Of a DNA stretch of 64,000 nt, positions 1 to 8,019 are shown piece after piece. Every line of letters begins with the position of its first letter. Within the stretch, counting starts at the first letter, position 1. The stretch covers positions 496,001 to 560,000 of the forward strand of contig CABHOY010000019.1 of NCBI GenBank assembly GCA_902168105.1, read 5' to 3'. Source of the stretch: an uncultured Flavihumibacter sp. (lineage in GTDB: Bacteria; Bacteroidota; Bacteroidia; Chitinophagales; Chitinophagaceae). A program made the translations under genes and the position numbers. Below the pieces are notes generated by a model that was not told the origin of the DNA, made no database searches, and worked only from the letters and a program-made list of their open reading frames with translations.

Positions 1-435
1 GGTGTGGATCCCCGCAATGGCTTTGTACTTAATGATTCCCTTTTCCGAACCAACTATGCTATCAGAAAGAACTGGACCGGCGGCGTCGAGATCGCGTTTA
101 CTGATATGAGTCAGACAAAGTCCTTTTCCGGCAAAGTGCACATCGTTCAATTCCTGCTGGACACATTATCGCCTAAAGTTACTTATACCTATATGCCTTC
201 CGATTCTCCCTCGTTTGACAGGAACAGGAATTTTGATGTGGCACTGCTTTACAAGAATGTCACTTACAAAGACGGACAGGAAATAACAGGTACCGGGGAA
301 GTACTCAGTAAACCTACAGGCGGAAGCCTTACTTATGTGCAGGGTCCTGGTTACCAGACGTACACTTATACACTGGAATTTGGTAAACAACGTATCAAGG
401 GTGTATACAAAGGTGACGTTACAATAATAGAATAA
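1..435 (+). CDS. 3' part of an unrecognised protein (5' end outside window)
   Basis: The frame is open from the first base and stops at TAA 433-435, so this is the last 144 codons of a longer gene whose start lies upstream. A GTG at position 4 is in frame but there is no reason to treat it as a start. The sequence is rich in Thr, Tyr and Lys with alternating beta-strand-like segments, as in secreted or surface proteins of Bacteroidota. No catalytic motif or known family was recognised. A weak hairpin terminator follows at 485-514. Confidence 0.6.
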   Translation, partial: GVDPRNGFVLNDSLFRTNYAIRKNWTGGVEIAFTDMSQTKSFSGKVHIVQFLLDTLSPKVTYTYMPSDSPSFDRNRNFDVALLYKNVTYKDGQEITGTGEVLSKPTGGSLTYVQGPGYQTYTYTLEFGKQRIKGVYKGDVTIIE

Positions 436-484
436 CAGCGTTAAGCTGTTTTCATAAACGAAAGATTGAAAAATAATACTGGAG

Positions 485-514
485 TGGCTGTTCTGCATAA
501 AACCGGGGCAGCCA
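485..514 (+). terminator. Weak hairpin terminator
   Basis: TGGCTG (485-490) pairs with CAGCCA (509-514) across an 18-nt loop, and a T-rich run follows at 515-528. The position 50 nt after the stop at 435 fits the end of the first transcript. The stem is short, so confidence is modest. Confidence 0.4.
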
Positions 515-891
515 TTTCTGTTTTATTTAAGTCGTCCATAACATGCAGCATATACGCAGTGAAGTCAGGAAACCCAAATCAACAAAGCATTTAAGCGGTT
601 TCAATTCTTCAGTAAGATGAATAATTTACTATCCTATTAAATAAAAAATAAAGGATTCATCGAAAACAAAAAAAATAAATTCTCGCAAATACATTCTACT
701 TTGCCTCCGTGAATTTTGATAATGAAGCAAGACACATTTTCATATCCACCACGTAGAAAAAAAATTGTATAACCCGGATTCCCTACAGGAAATTCAAGAA
801 ACATTTGTTCGTTATGTAACTCAGTCTATGTAACCCGTTAGACTTACGCCCATTCCTCCATATTTATTTTCCTTATGTAAAACCCACCCCC
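515..891. other. Non-coding, A+T-rich leader before the aminotransferase operon
   Basis: No credible reading frame was found. A TACTTTG at 697-703 resembles the Bacteroidota -7 element TAnnTTTG with one base missing, and no TTG lies at the right distance upstream, so it is only a weak promoter candidate for the operon starting at 892. Several A-runs (near 640-680 and 762-768) are present. Confidence 0.4.
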
Positions 892-2124
892 ATGTCTGTT
901 AACATTCAGTTTACTAAAGGCAGTGGCATACGCCTTTATACTTCGCATGACGAAGAGTACATTGATGCCGTATCAGGAACCTTTAACCTCGCTCTTGGAT
1001 ACAGCCACCCTGAAGTGGTTGAAGTACTGCAGCAACAGGTAGAAGATCTGATACATGTTTCCTCCTCATTTACAGGCGAACTTGCTTCCAATGTGCTGAA
1101 CAGCATACTGGAACATGCTCCCGAAGGCATTACTGATGGCTGGATGCGCGACATTATCGGCTCTACAGCCAATGAAGGCGCTGTCAAGATAGCCAACAAG
1201 TTCAATGGTAAAAATGAAGTACTCAGTCTGTCCCTCTCCCATCACGGACAAACGCTTTTCACAACCAGTATTTCAGGGAATTCTTTCAGAAGAAAGTCAT
1301 TCTCTAATACCATCTCCAACAAACACGCTATTGTACCGGCGCCGTATTGTTACCGTTGCCCTTATTCCGCTAAGTTTCCAAACTGCGGTTACTTATGTAC
1401 AGAAGCAATTTATGACTACGTAGAGTATGGTGGTTCCGGCAATGTATCCTGCCTGATCATGGAGCCTATTCTGGGTAATGGCGGCAATATCGTACCGCCG
1501 CCGGGATACTTTGAAAGGATCAAAAAGATCTGTGACGAATTAGACATCGTGCTGATCTCTGATGAAGTACAGACAGGCATTGGCAGAACAGGTTATATGT
1601 TTGCCAGCGAGCATTTTGATATGCAACCCGATATCATCACGTTGGCAAAAGGATTAGGCGGTATAGGCATACCTACTGCTGCGATCCTCTACAGACCTGA
1701 ATTTGCTGTACTGGAAAAATTTGAGCACTCCTACACTTCCGGTGGTAACCTGTTGTCGCTCGCTGCTGCGCAGAAAACCATGGAGATCGTATCCAGGGAA
1801 GGATTTCTTCAAAACGTACGCGATAACGGCGTTATACTCGGCGAACTGCTAAACGGGCTGAAAGAAAAGTATGGCCACTTCATCGGCGACGTGAGAGGCA
1901 TGGGATACATGTGGGGCCTGGAGATCGTTGATAAGGAAGGTGCTCCGGATGTTACGCTTACCAACAGGATCATCGACAAAGCACTGGAAGACTATAAACT
2001 CATCCTCAGAGGTTCCAGGTATGGCTTCGGCAACGTCGTAAAGGTAAGACCCGCTTTAACTGCCACCGCAGACGATGTACAGGAGATCTGCAACAGGTTG
2101 GACAGATTATTCAGTCAGCTTTAA
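892..2124 (+). CDS. Class III PLP-dependent aminotransferase
   Basis: 410 residues, the usual length for the class III fold. Visible hallmarks are HHG at 117-119 (cofactor ring stacking), E191-P, the D224-E-V-Q motif (D224 binds the pyridine nitrogen) and K253 in LAKGLGG as the Schiff-base lysine. A Cys cluster (C153, C156, C165, C169) after PYCYRCPY is shared with dialkylglycine-decarboxylase-like and GABA-type members. The enzyme should move an amino group between a substrate and pyruvate or 2-oxoglutarate; the substrate cannot be read. It is first in an operon with a zinc dehydrogenase 13 nt downstream, a HAD phosphatase and an exporter, which suggests an aminated small molecule as product. 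The start is the first ATG; no SD site is expected here. Confidence 0.88.
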   Translation: MSVNIQFTKGSGIRLYTSHDEEYIDAVSGTFNLALGYSHPEVVEVLQQQVEDLIHVSSSFTGELASNVLNSILEHAPEGITDGWMRDIIGSTANEGAVKIANKFNGKNEVLSLSLSHHGQTLFTTSISGNSFRRKSFSNTISNKHAIVPAPYCYRCPYSAKFPNCGYLCTEAIYDYVEYGGSGNVSCLIMEPILGNGGNIVPPPGYFERIKKICDELDIVLISDEVQTGIGRTGYMFASEHFDMQPDIITLAKGLGGIGIPTAAILYRPEFAVLEKFEHSYTSGGNLLSLAAAQKTMEIVSREGFLQNVRDNGVILGELLNGLKEKYGHFIGDVRGMGYMWGLEIVDKEGAPDVTLTNRIIDKALEDYKLILRGSRYGFGNVVKVRPALTATADDVQEICNRLDRLFSQL

Positions 2125-2137
2125 AAAATTGTTACCC

Positions 2138-3160
2138 ATGCAAGCTATCGTTTATCACGGGCCCTGGAACATCCGGCTCGAAGAACGGGAAGAACCCGCT
2201 ATTACAATGCCCGATGAAGTTATCGTAGAGATCCGCGCTACTGGTATCTGTGGTACAGATCTCAGCATCATCTCCGGAGAATATAATGCGCGTGAGAAAG
2301 TCATCATCGGCCATGAATCTGCCGGTGTGATCGTGGAGAAAGGCCGGGGCGTTGAAACCTTCAACGTAGGCGACCGTGTCATCATTGATCCTACCTACTA
2401 TTGCGGTTACTGCGAGAACTGCAGGAAAGGGTTGCGTAATCACTGTTTCCTGAAATCGAGCACCGAGGCAGGCGTCTCCATTGACGGCACTTTCACGAAA
2501 TACTTCAAGACCACTAAACGTTTTATTTATCCCCTGGCGGATGATGTGCCTTTCGAACAGGGCGCTATGTCAGAACCACTCAGCTGTGTACTAACTGCTG
2601 TTAAGAAACTGGCAGTTACGCCTTTCTACAATGTAGCGATACTGGGTGGAGGCCCTATCGGGTTGCTATTCTACATGGCATTAAAACAGTATGGTATACA
2701 GGCAGGCACCATCTATGAAACATCTGCCAACAGGACTGATCTTATCAGCAGTAATGACATCCTTACGTCAGGCTGGTATCTGTCCGGTCATTTTGCACCT
2801 CGTAAAGACCAGTATGACCTGATCGTGGATACGACAGGCAGCATGCTGGAAAAATCGATCGATGCCGTAGCCGATGGCGGAAAGATTGCATTGATAGGCC
2901 TGCGGAACAATCAGCAGACCATCAACCCGCGTGAGATCACCGACCGCAGTATTTCCATCATCGGCTCCATCGATTCACAGGACACCTTCAAACATGCTGT
3001 TGACCTCATTAACAGCCAGGTACTGGGACTGGAAAAGATCATTACCAAAGCTTACGGCATTGACGAATTCCAGAACGCCGTTCTGGACCTGGGATGCAAC
3101 GTCGATAAACGTCAGCGCAATAGTGACATCTCCAGTCTGAAATCCGTTATCAAGTTTTAA
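2138..3160 (+). CDS. Zinc-dependent medium-chain alcohol/polyol dehydrogenase
   Basis: 340 residues from the ATG at 2138; an upstream in-frame extension overlaps the previous gene and lacks homology-like sequence, so it was rejected. The catalytic zinc site is visible as C38-GTD with H59-E60, and the structural zinc site as C89, C92, C95 and C103. A Rossmann fold begins at ILGGGPIGLL. These are MDR-family features, so the enzyme should oxidise or reduce an alcohol/carbonyl with NAD(P). Overall it resembles sorbitol/threonine and deoxy-scyllo-inosamine dehydrogenases. Pairing with an aminotransferase 13 nt upstream suggests ketone formation followed by transamination on one substrate (inference). 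Confidence 0.87.
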   Translation: MQAIVYHGPWNIRLEEREEPAITMPDEVIVEIRATGICGTDLSIISGEYNAREKVIIGHESAGVIVEKGRGVETFNVGDRVIIDPTYYCGYCENCRKGLRNHCFLKSSTEAGVSIDGTFTKYFKTTKRFIYPLADDVPFEQGAMSEPLSCVLTAVKKLAVTPFYNVAILGGGPIGLLFYMALKQYGIQAGTIYETSANRTDLISSNDILTSGWYLSGHFAPRKDQYDLIVDTTGSMLEKSIDAVADGGKIALIGLRNNQQTINPREITDRSISIIGSIDSQDTFKHAVDLINSQVLGLEKIITKAYGIDEFQNAVLDLGCNVDKRQRNSDISSLKSVIKF

Positions 3161-3171
3161 AAACTGCTTTT

Positions 3172-3855
3172 ATGAAGTACATTATTTTTGACATAGACGG
3201 TACACTGACCAATACTACCGAGATCGACGATCTCTGTTACACAGAGGCCATTGCTACTACTTTCAACTTTTCCGATTTCAATACCAATTACGGTCACTAT
3301 GAAAATACGACCGACTCCGGTATACTGAACCAGTTATCGCTTGAACGCAGGAATCATCCATGCACAGTAACTGAGATAGAGAACTTCATTGACTGCTTCT
3401 GTAACCTGCTTGAAAAAGCATATGAAAAACAGGCTGGTTATTTCCGGGAAATCCCCAAAGCAGGGAAGATCATCAGCACACTGGCCCGTAATGAAGATAT
3501 CAGGATCGGATTGGCCACCGGCGGATGGAAGCAATCTGCATTGTTTAAATTGCAGTGCGCTGGCATCAATATCGAAGAATGCAGTGCGGCTTCTTTCGCC
3601 CAGGATGCGTTTGCGAGACGCGATATCATCAGCCACACCATTACCAAGATGAACAAGCGGCATAATGAATCGCCCGAACTTTCAGATATCATTTATGTCG
3701 GTGACGGCAACTGGGATTATCAGGCCACAAAACAACTTGGCATAAAGTTTATCGGTATTGATAACAAGAAGCTGGCGCATATTAACGACATCATCAAGAT
3801 CTCGGACTATGACGAACTGGAGCAGCATATTGGCCTCATGACCTTAACCTCGTAA
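3172..3855 (+). CDS. HAD-superfamily phosphatase
   Basis: 227 residues. Motif I is FDIDGTLTN with nucleophile D7 and acid/base D9; a conserved Thr/Lys region follows, and motif IV is VGDGNWD near residue 178, which holds the Mg2+ ligands. A helical cap lies between residues 15 and 90. It is probably a small-metabolite phosphatase in the operon begun at 892, acting before export by the adjacent MFS carrier (inference). It starts 11 nt after the dehydrogenase and ends 6 nt before the transporter gene. Confidence 0.85.
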   Translation: MKYIIFDIDGTLTNTTEIDDLCYTEAIATTFNFSDFNTNYGHYENTTDSGILNQLSLERRNHPCTVTEIENFIDCFCNLLEKAYEKQAGYFREIPKAGKIISTLARNEDIRIGLATGGWKQSALFKLQCAGINIEECSAASFAQDAFARRDIISHTITKMNKRHNESPELSDIIYVGDGNWDYQATKQLGIKFIGIDNKKLAHINDIIKISDYDELEQHIGLMTLTS

Positions 3856-3861
3856 CGATTT

Positions 3862-5028
3862 ATGAAAGATCTGACTGTCCATTTTGACCTGAAACGGTCG
3901 CATCGTATTGCAACGAGCGTTTTCTTCTTCATTGCCGGGCTGACCTATTCCAGCTGGGCCTGCAGGATCCACGACATCAAGGCTACTTTCCAGCTCAACA
4001 ACGCAGCACTGGGCGGCGTGTTGTTTGCCTTGCCTATCGGATTGATGGTAAGCCTGCCGGTATCGGGCTGGCTGGTTACCCGTATGGGTAGCAGGAAGGT
4101 GTTGATCAGCGCTGGTCTGTTATTCCCGCTCATGCTCTCTACGATCGGATTTGCCACAGGCATATGGCAGTTGGTGATCTTATTGTTCTGTTTTGGCTTC
4201 ATGAACAACGTTTTTGAAATATCCATGAACACACAGGCCGTTGGTATAGAGGCGTTGTATGGCAGGTCCATTATGGCGTCCTTCCACGGCCTGTGGAGTT
4301 TAGGAGGCTTTGCAGGCATCGGTCTAGGCACCATGGCCATTAACCTGGAGCTACCGGTATTACAGCATTTTATTTTCATCTGCATTATCTGCTGGCTACT
4401 GGTGCTGTTTTTCTACAGATATCTTTTGCCTGCGGACGAAGCTTCCGACAGTTCACAACCCATCTTTGCAAAACCGGATAGCAGTATCCTTAAACTGGGG
4501 CTGATCGCCTTTTCCAGCCTGGTAACAGAAGGTACGATGTTCGACTGGAGCGGTATCTATTTTCAGAAGATAGTACAGGTCCCTGAACACCTTACCACGG
4601 CGGGTTATATTGCCTTCATGAGCACTATGGCAGGAGGAAGGTTTGTAGCCGACCGTTTTGTAACAAAGCTGGGCGCGAAAAGAGTATTACAGATCAGCGG
4701 TTTGATGACCACTACCGGTTTGCTGCTGGCTATCTGCCTCCCCTATCTGATCACGGCTACTATAGGTTTCCTGCTGGTCGGTATCGGCGTATCATCCGTC
4801 GTTCCGCTGGTATTGGCACTGGCTGGCAAGTCTAAAACGCTGGCACCCGGTGTGGCTATTGCTGCAGTATCTACTGTTGGTTTTCTTGGTTTTCTGCTGG
4901 GGCCTCCTATGATCGGCTTTATTTCAGAAGCTACCAGCCTGCGCTGGTCGTTTGCTATGATAGCGCTGTTAGGTTCCGGCATTACTTTGTTAGCTTCACA
5001 GGCGGGTAAGATAGCTGAAGAGAAATAA
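3862..5028 (+). CDS. MFS transporter (YbjJ-like)
   Basis: 388 residues with about 12 hydrophobic helices. The loop after helix 2 reads GWLVTRMGSRKV, the MFS signature-A position. Inner-membrane secondary transporter, probably a proton-driven exporter given its place as the last gene of an aminotransferase-dehydrogenase-phosphatase operon. The substrate cannot be deduced. The start ATG lies 6 nt after the HAD stop, showing translational coupling. The next gene has its own promoter in the 61-nt gap. Confidence 0.85.
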   Translation: MKDLTVHFDLKRSHRIATSVFFFIAGLTYSSWACRIHDIKATFQLNNAALGGVLFALPIGLMVSLPVSGWLVTRMGSRKVLISAGLLFPLMLSTIGFATGIWQLVILLFCFGFMNNVFEISMNTQAVGIEALYGRSIMASFHGLWSLGGFAGIGLGTMAINLELPVLQHFIFICIICWLLVLFFYRYLLPADEASDSSQPIFAKPDSSILKLGLIAFSSLVTEGTMFDWSGIYFQKIVQVPEHLTTAGYIAFMSTMAGGRFVADRFVTKLGAKRVLQISGLMTTTGLLLAICLPYLITATIGFLLVGIGVSSVVPLVLALAGKSKTLAPGVAIAAVSTVGFLGFLLGPPMIGFISEATSLRWSFAMIALLGSGITLLASQAGKIAEEK

Positions 5029-5037
5029 GTATTGTGA

Positions 5038-5067
5038 TTGTACCGGATCATTTTCTTTGTACTTTTG
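5038..5067 (+). promoter_or_regulatory. Bacteroidota-type promoter for the aminotransferase at 5090
   Basis: TTG at 5038-5040 is followed after 19 nt by TACTTTTG at 5060-5067, an exact match to TTG-N19-21-TAnnTTTG. It sits in the 61-nt gap, 22 nt before the ATG at 5090, so the leader should be very short. Confidence 0.72.
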
Positions 5068-5089
5068 GCGATCCAAATCCTCACTTCAC

Positions 5090-6151
5090 ATGATATCGCT
5101 AAGCTCAAATTACCCGGTACTGGCCGACCAAAAAGCCAGTTTCAAACACCTTATTGATACGCACTGCGCAACGTACAACGAATGGTTTTCTATGAAGCCT
5201 GTTGCAGGCGGCCAAGAAGACAGGCAAATAGCAGCCAGTTGGATATCGCGTAATGGAGCAGCCATCAGTGAAGAAAGTATGTTCATGGCCATCTCCGGTC
5301 ATCAGGCCATCATTGTATGCCTGCTTGCTGCATCATTGCAAGGTACGGCTGTTGCGGTTGACGAGTTCACGTATTCCAACTTTCCGGCTATTGCCAGATT
5401 ACTGAACGTACAGCTGATCGCCTGCAAAACTGATGAAAAGGGGATGTTGCCGTCATCCCTGGAAGCCGCCACTGCACAACATAATATCCGGGGTATTTAC
5501 CTGATGCCAACTATTAATAATCCAACCGGCGTTATTATGCCTTTAGAGCGTCGTATGGAGCTGATCGACATTGCCCGTAAGAACGGACAGGTTATCATTG
5601 ACGATGATGCCTATGGATTTCTGGCAGACAATCCTCCGGCCAACTTCGCACAACTTGCGCCTGACCTGGGCTGGTATATTTATAGTCTCTCGAAACCTTT
5701 CGCGCCTGATATCAAAGTCGCTTTCATTGCAGCACCTGAAAAGTACAAGGACCAGATCAGCACTGCACTGAAACTCACATCAAGTAATCCTTCTACCTTC
5801 TTTACAACGCTTGTATCGGCTGCTATTACAAATGGCGAACTGGAAGACCTTCTCCGCAGAAAGCGTATTGAAGGTAAACGCCGGCAAACTATTACAAGAG
5901 AAGTACTTTCCGGTTACGAAGTGCAGGGGCATGAAAACGGATTCCACTGCTGGTTGAAATTACCTGCCGGTATAAGGTCAGGCGAGTTTCATGCTTCGCT
6001 GCTACAGGCAGGTGTGGAAGTGATACCAGGTACTGCTTTCAGTGCTCCCGGCGTTTCAGCAGGCGAATACATAAGAATAGCAATGGGCGCTGAAGAAGAT
6101 ATGAACAGGGTGATACAAGGCCTGGAGATCATCAAAAAACAGCTTTCATAA
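5090..6151 (+). CDS. Class I/II PLP-dependent aminotransferase, MocR-like without HTH
   Basis: 353 residues from the ATG at 5090; the in-frame TTG at 5057 lies inside the promoter, so it was rejected. Recognisable elements are NNPTG (substrate carboxylate and PLP contacts), IDDDAYG (Asp binding the PLP nitrogen) and YSLSKPFAP (SxSK, Schiff-base lysine). It resembles the aminotransferase half of MocR/GabR regulators and 2-aminoadipate-type enzymes but has no N-terminal DNA-binding domain. It follows the aminotransferase/dehydrogenase/phosphatase/exporter operon in the same direction yet has its own promoter. The substrate is unknown. Confidence 0.85.
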   Translation: MISLSSNYPVLADQKASFKHLIDTHCATYNEWFSMKPVAGGQEDRQIAASWISRNGAAISEESMFMAISGHQAIIVCLLAASLQGTAVAVDEFTYSNFPAIARLLNVQLIACKTDEKGMLPSSLEAATAQHNIRGIYLMPTINNPTGVIMPLERRMELIDIARKNGQVIIDDDAYGFLADNPPANFAQLAPDLGWYIYSLSKPFAPDIKVAFIAAPEKYKDQISTALKLTSSNPSTFFTTLVSAAITNGELEDLLRRKRIEGKRRQTITREVLSGYEVQGHENGFHCWLKLPAGIRSGEFHASLLQAGVEVIPGTAFSAPGVSAGEYIRIAMGAEEDMNRVIQGLEIIKKQLS

Positions 6152-6154
6152 AAG

Positions 6155-6212
6155 ATCTGTATATAACAGAGAAGGCATCCAGAAATGGATGCCTTCTCTG
6201 TTATATACAGAT
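6155..6212. terminator. Perfect 26-bp inverted repeat after the aminotransferase
   Basis: The arms at 6155-6180 and 6187-6212 are fully complementary with the 6-nt loop AGAAAT. It starts 3 nt after the stop codon. There is no T-run behind it, so it may act as an RNA 3'-end protector or a rho-assisted stop rather than a classical intrinsic terminator. Confidence 0.7.
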
Positions 6213-6301
6213 GACGATGTGTATGTATTTACACTGATCGACAACAACCGGATGACCTTCGGCGCCCATTCATATAAAAGGCTGCTGATACCGGCATACA
6301 G

Positions 6302-6329
6302 GTAACGAACTTACATTTCGTTTCGTTAC
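6302..6329. promoter_or_regulatory. Inverted repeat upstream of dps (possible operator)
   Basis: GTAACGAA at 6302-6309 and TTCGTTAC at 6322-6329 form an 8-bp inverted repeat with a 12-nt spacer, 113 nt before the dps ATG. It matches no regulator site I know. A TACCTTTA at 6415-6422 could be the -7 element of dps (7 of 8 bases counting the fixed positions loosely), without a clear -33. Confidence 0.35.
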
Positions 6330-6442
6330 ATTACACTATGTTATGTTGTTGTAAACATTACCGCAATTGATGTTCATATTATAGATCGAACATTCTAAAG
6401 AGGCAATAATGTTCTACCTTTACGATACTAAACAAGCGATAT

Positions 6443-6919
6443 ATGAATACGAATATTGGTATTACTGATGCAAACAGACAGCAGGTCACTAACCAGCTGG
6501 CAAAATTACTGGCGGACGAGTATGTACTTTATACTAAGACCCGTAATGCACACTGGAATGTTGAAGGACCTGATTTCCATTCTATGCATCTGTTTTTCGA
6601 ATCACAGTATGAAGAACTGGATGAGATCATGGACAGCGTTGCAGAAAGGATCCGCTCTCTGGGTCACTATGCACCTGCTACCCTGAAAAGCTTCCTGAAC
6701 CTGACACACCTGACTGAATACAGTGAAAGAGACAATGACAGCATGGGCTTCATGAAAGAATTACTGGAAGATCATGAAAGCATCATAGAGTTCATCAGAA
6801 GCAATGTTGATGCCTTCGCAAATACTTTCAAAGATGTTGGCACCAGCGATTTCATTACAGGATTACTGGAAACGCACGAGAAGATGGCCTGGATGTTAAG
6901 AGCGCACTACCGCAAATAA
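6443..6919 (+). CDS. dps: Dps-family DNA-protecting ferritin
   Basis: 158 residues, normal for Dps. The ferroxidase signature is present: HWNVEGPDFHSMH in helix A, and FESQYEELDEIMDSVAERI in helix B with the D/E metal ligands, followed by the short BC-helix region. Dps forms 12-subunit shells that bind DNA and oxidise Fe2+ with H2O2, protecting the nucleoid in stationary phase and oxidative stress. It is monocistronic: a long hairpin lies upstream (6155-6212) and a strong terminator downstream (6943-6973). The Lys-rich N-terminal DNA-binding tail of E. coli Dps is not evident. Confidence 0.95.
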   Translation: MNTNIGITDANRQQVTNQLAKLLADEYVLYTKTRNAHWNVEGPDFHSMHLFFESQYEELDEIMDSVAERIRSLGHYAPATLKSFLNLTHLTEYSERDNDSMGFMKELLEDHESIIEFIRSNVDAFANTFKDVGTSDFITGLLETHEKMAWMLRAHYRK

Positions 6920-6942
6920 TTACCCACCTACTCTCTATAAAA

Positions 6943-6973
6943 AGAATCCCGCAGCTTAATACTGCGGGATTCT
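6943..6973 (+). terminator. Intrinsic terminator after dps
   Basis: A perfect 12-bp G+C-rich stem (6943-6954 with 6962-6973) and a 7-nt loop, followed by CATTTTA. It sits between convergent dps and the minus-strand AraC gene; the A-run before it could serve the opposite direction. Confidence 0.85.
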
Positions 6974-7006
6974 CATTTTATATTATAGCTAACTGACGGG
7001 AATATC

Positions 7007-7867
7007 TTATACAGCTTCAAGCAAGCTGTGTTTAAAACTGGTATAGTTCATTCCTGATTTTGATTTGAAGAACTTACTGAAATGTGCCTGGCTTTCAAAT
7101 CCCAGGTAGTAAGCGATCTCCTTCAGGCTGCAATCCGAATACATCATACGTCGCTTAGCTTCCAGTATGATCAGTTTATGAATCTGATAACTGGCTGTGA
7201 AGCCTGTTACTTTCTTTACGGCGGTGTTAAGATAATTGGGGGTAACACTTAAAGCATCTGCATAATCAGCTACCTTTTTCCGGGTGATGAATTGTTCCTT
7301 CAGCATTGTCATAAACTTCCTGGCAATTTCCCCTTCCCTTGAAACGACCAGCGTATGTCCACTCACGCCCAGTTCCCGGGAAATATAGATCATAAATACA
7401 TTCAGCAGGCCTGATAATACTTCTGAACGCATCCAGAGATTGTTCTCGCACTCCCGTTTCATCTTCTTCACTATTCCTTCGAGCTCTGTTTGTATGGACT
7501 CGTCGGCACGGAATGTAAGCAACTGCATGTTGAGTATGTATTCTTCAAAAGAGGACATCAGCTCTTTCAGGTTAGGCGCCAGATAGAGGCAATCCGGAGG
7601 GAAAGAAAGGTAATAGCCGCTGACAGATTCATCCAGTTGAAACTTTCTCAATTGTCCTGGTAGAAAACAATAGACCTGTTGTTCCGCCAGTAAGTTGATC
7701 CTCCCATCTGCTTCTACAGTACCGGCGCCTCGTTTACACCATAAGATCTCAACATTTTCCAGCCTGAGGGTCTGCCGTTCACGTAACGCATTCACAGCAT
7801 CCGCAGACCCGAGGGTATAGATTTCAATCCCAGCTCTTGTCAGGGATTTTACTTCTTTGTGGTTCAT
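7007..7867 (-). CDS. AraC-family transcriptional regulator
   Basis: 286 residues. The N-terminal half is a cupin-like sensory domain (GAGTVEADGRINLLAEQQVYCFLPGQ). The C-terminal ~100 residues carry two helix-turn-helix units, ending in the family signature IAYYLGFESQAHFSKFFKSKSGMNYTSFK. It lies 152 nt downstream of, and on the same strand as, the GAF protein; the target genes are not evident. Confidence 0.88.
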   Translation of the reverse strand: MNHKEVKSLTRAGIEIYTLGSADAVNALRERQTLRLENVEILWCKRGAGTVEADGRINLLAEQQVYCFLPGQLRKFQLDESVSGYYLSFPPDCLYLAPNLKELMSSFEEYILNMQLLTFRADESIQTELEGIVKKMKRECENNLWMRSEVLSGLLNVFMIYISRELGVSGHTLVVSREGEIARKFMTMLKEQFITRKKVADYADALSVTPNYLNTAVKKVTGFTASYQIHKLIILEAKRRMMYSDCSLKEIAYYLGFESQAHFSKFFKSKSGMNYTSFKHSLLEAV

Positions 7868-8019
7868 AGACGGACAGATTTAATTCAACCGTATCAGGCA
7901 ATATGAATACCACACCATAAAATCAATAAAAATCAATTACTTACGCAATAATACAGGCTACTAATACAGGCGATATTTCGCCAATTGTGCGTTCTTTTCC
8001 CGACATCTCGTCAAAGTTA

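Noticed and set aside
697..703. Promoter for the aminotransferase operon
   Set aside because: TACTTTG is one base short of the -7 consensus and has no TTG box; kept only as a note in the spacer entry.
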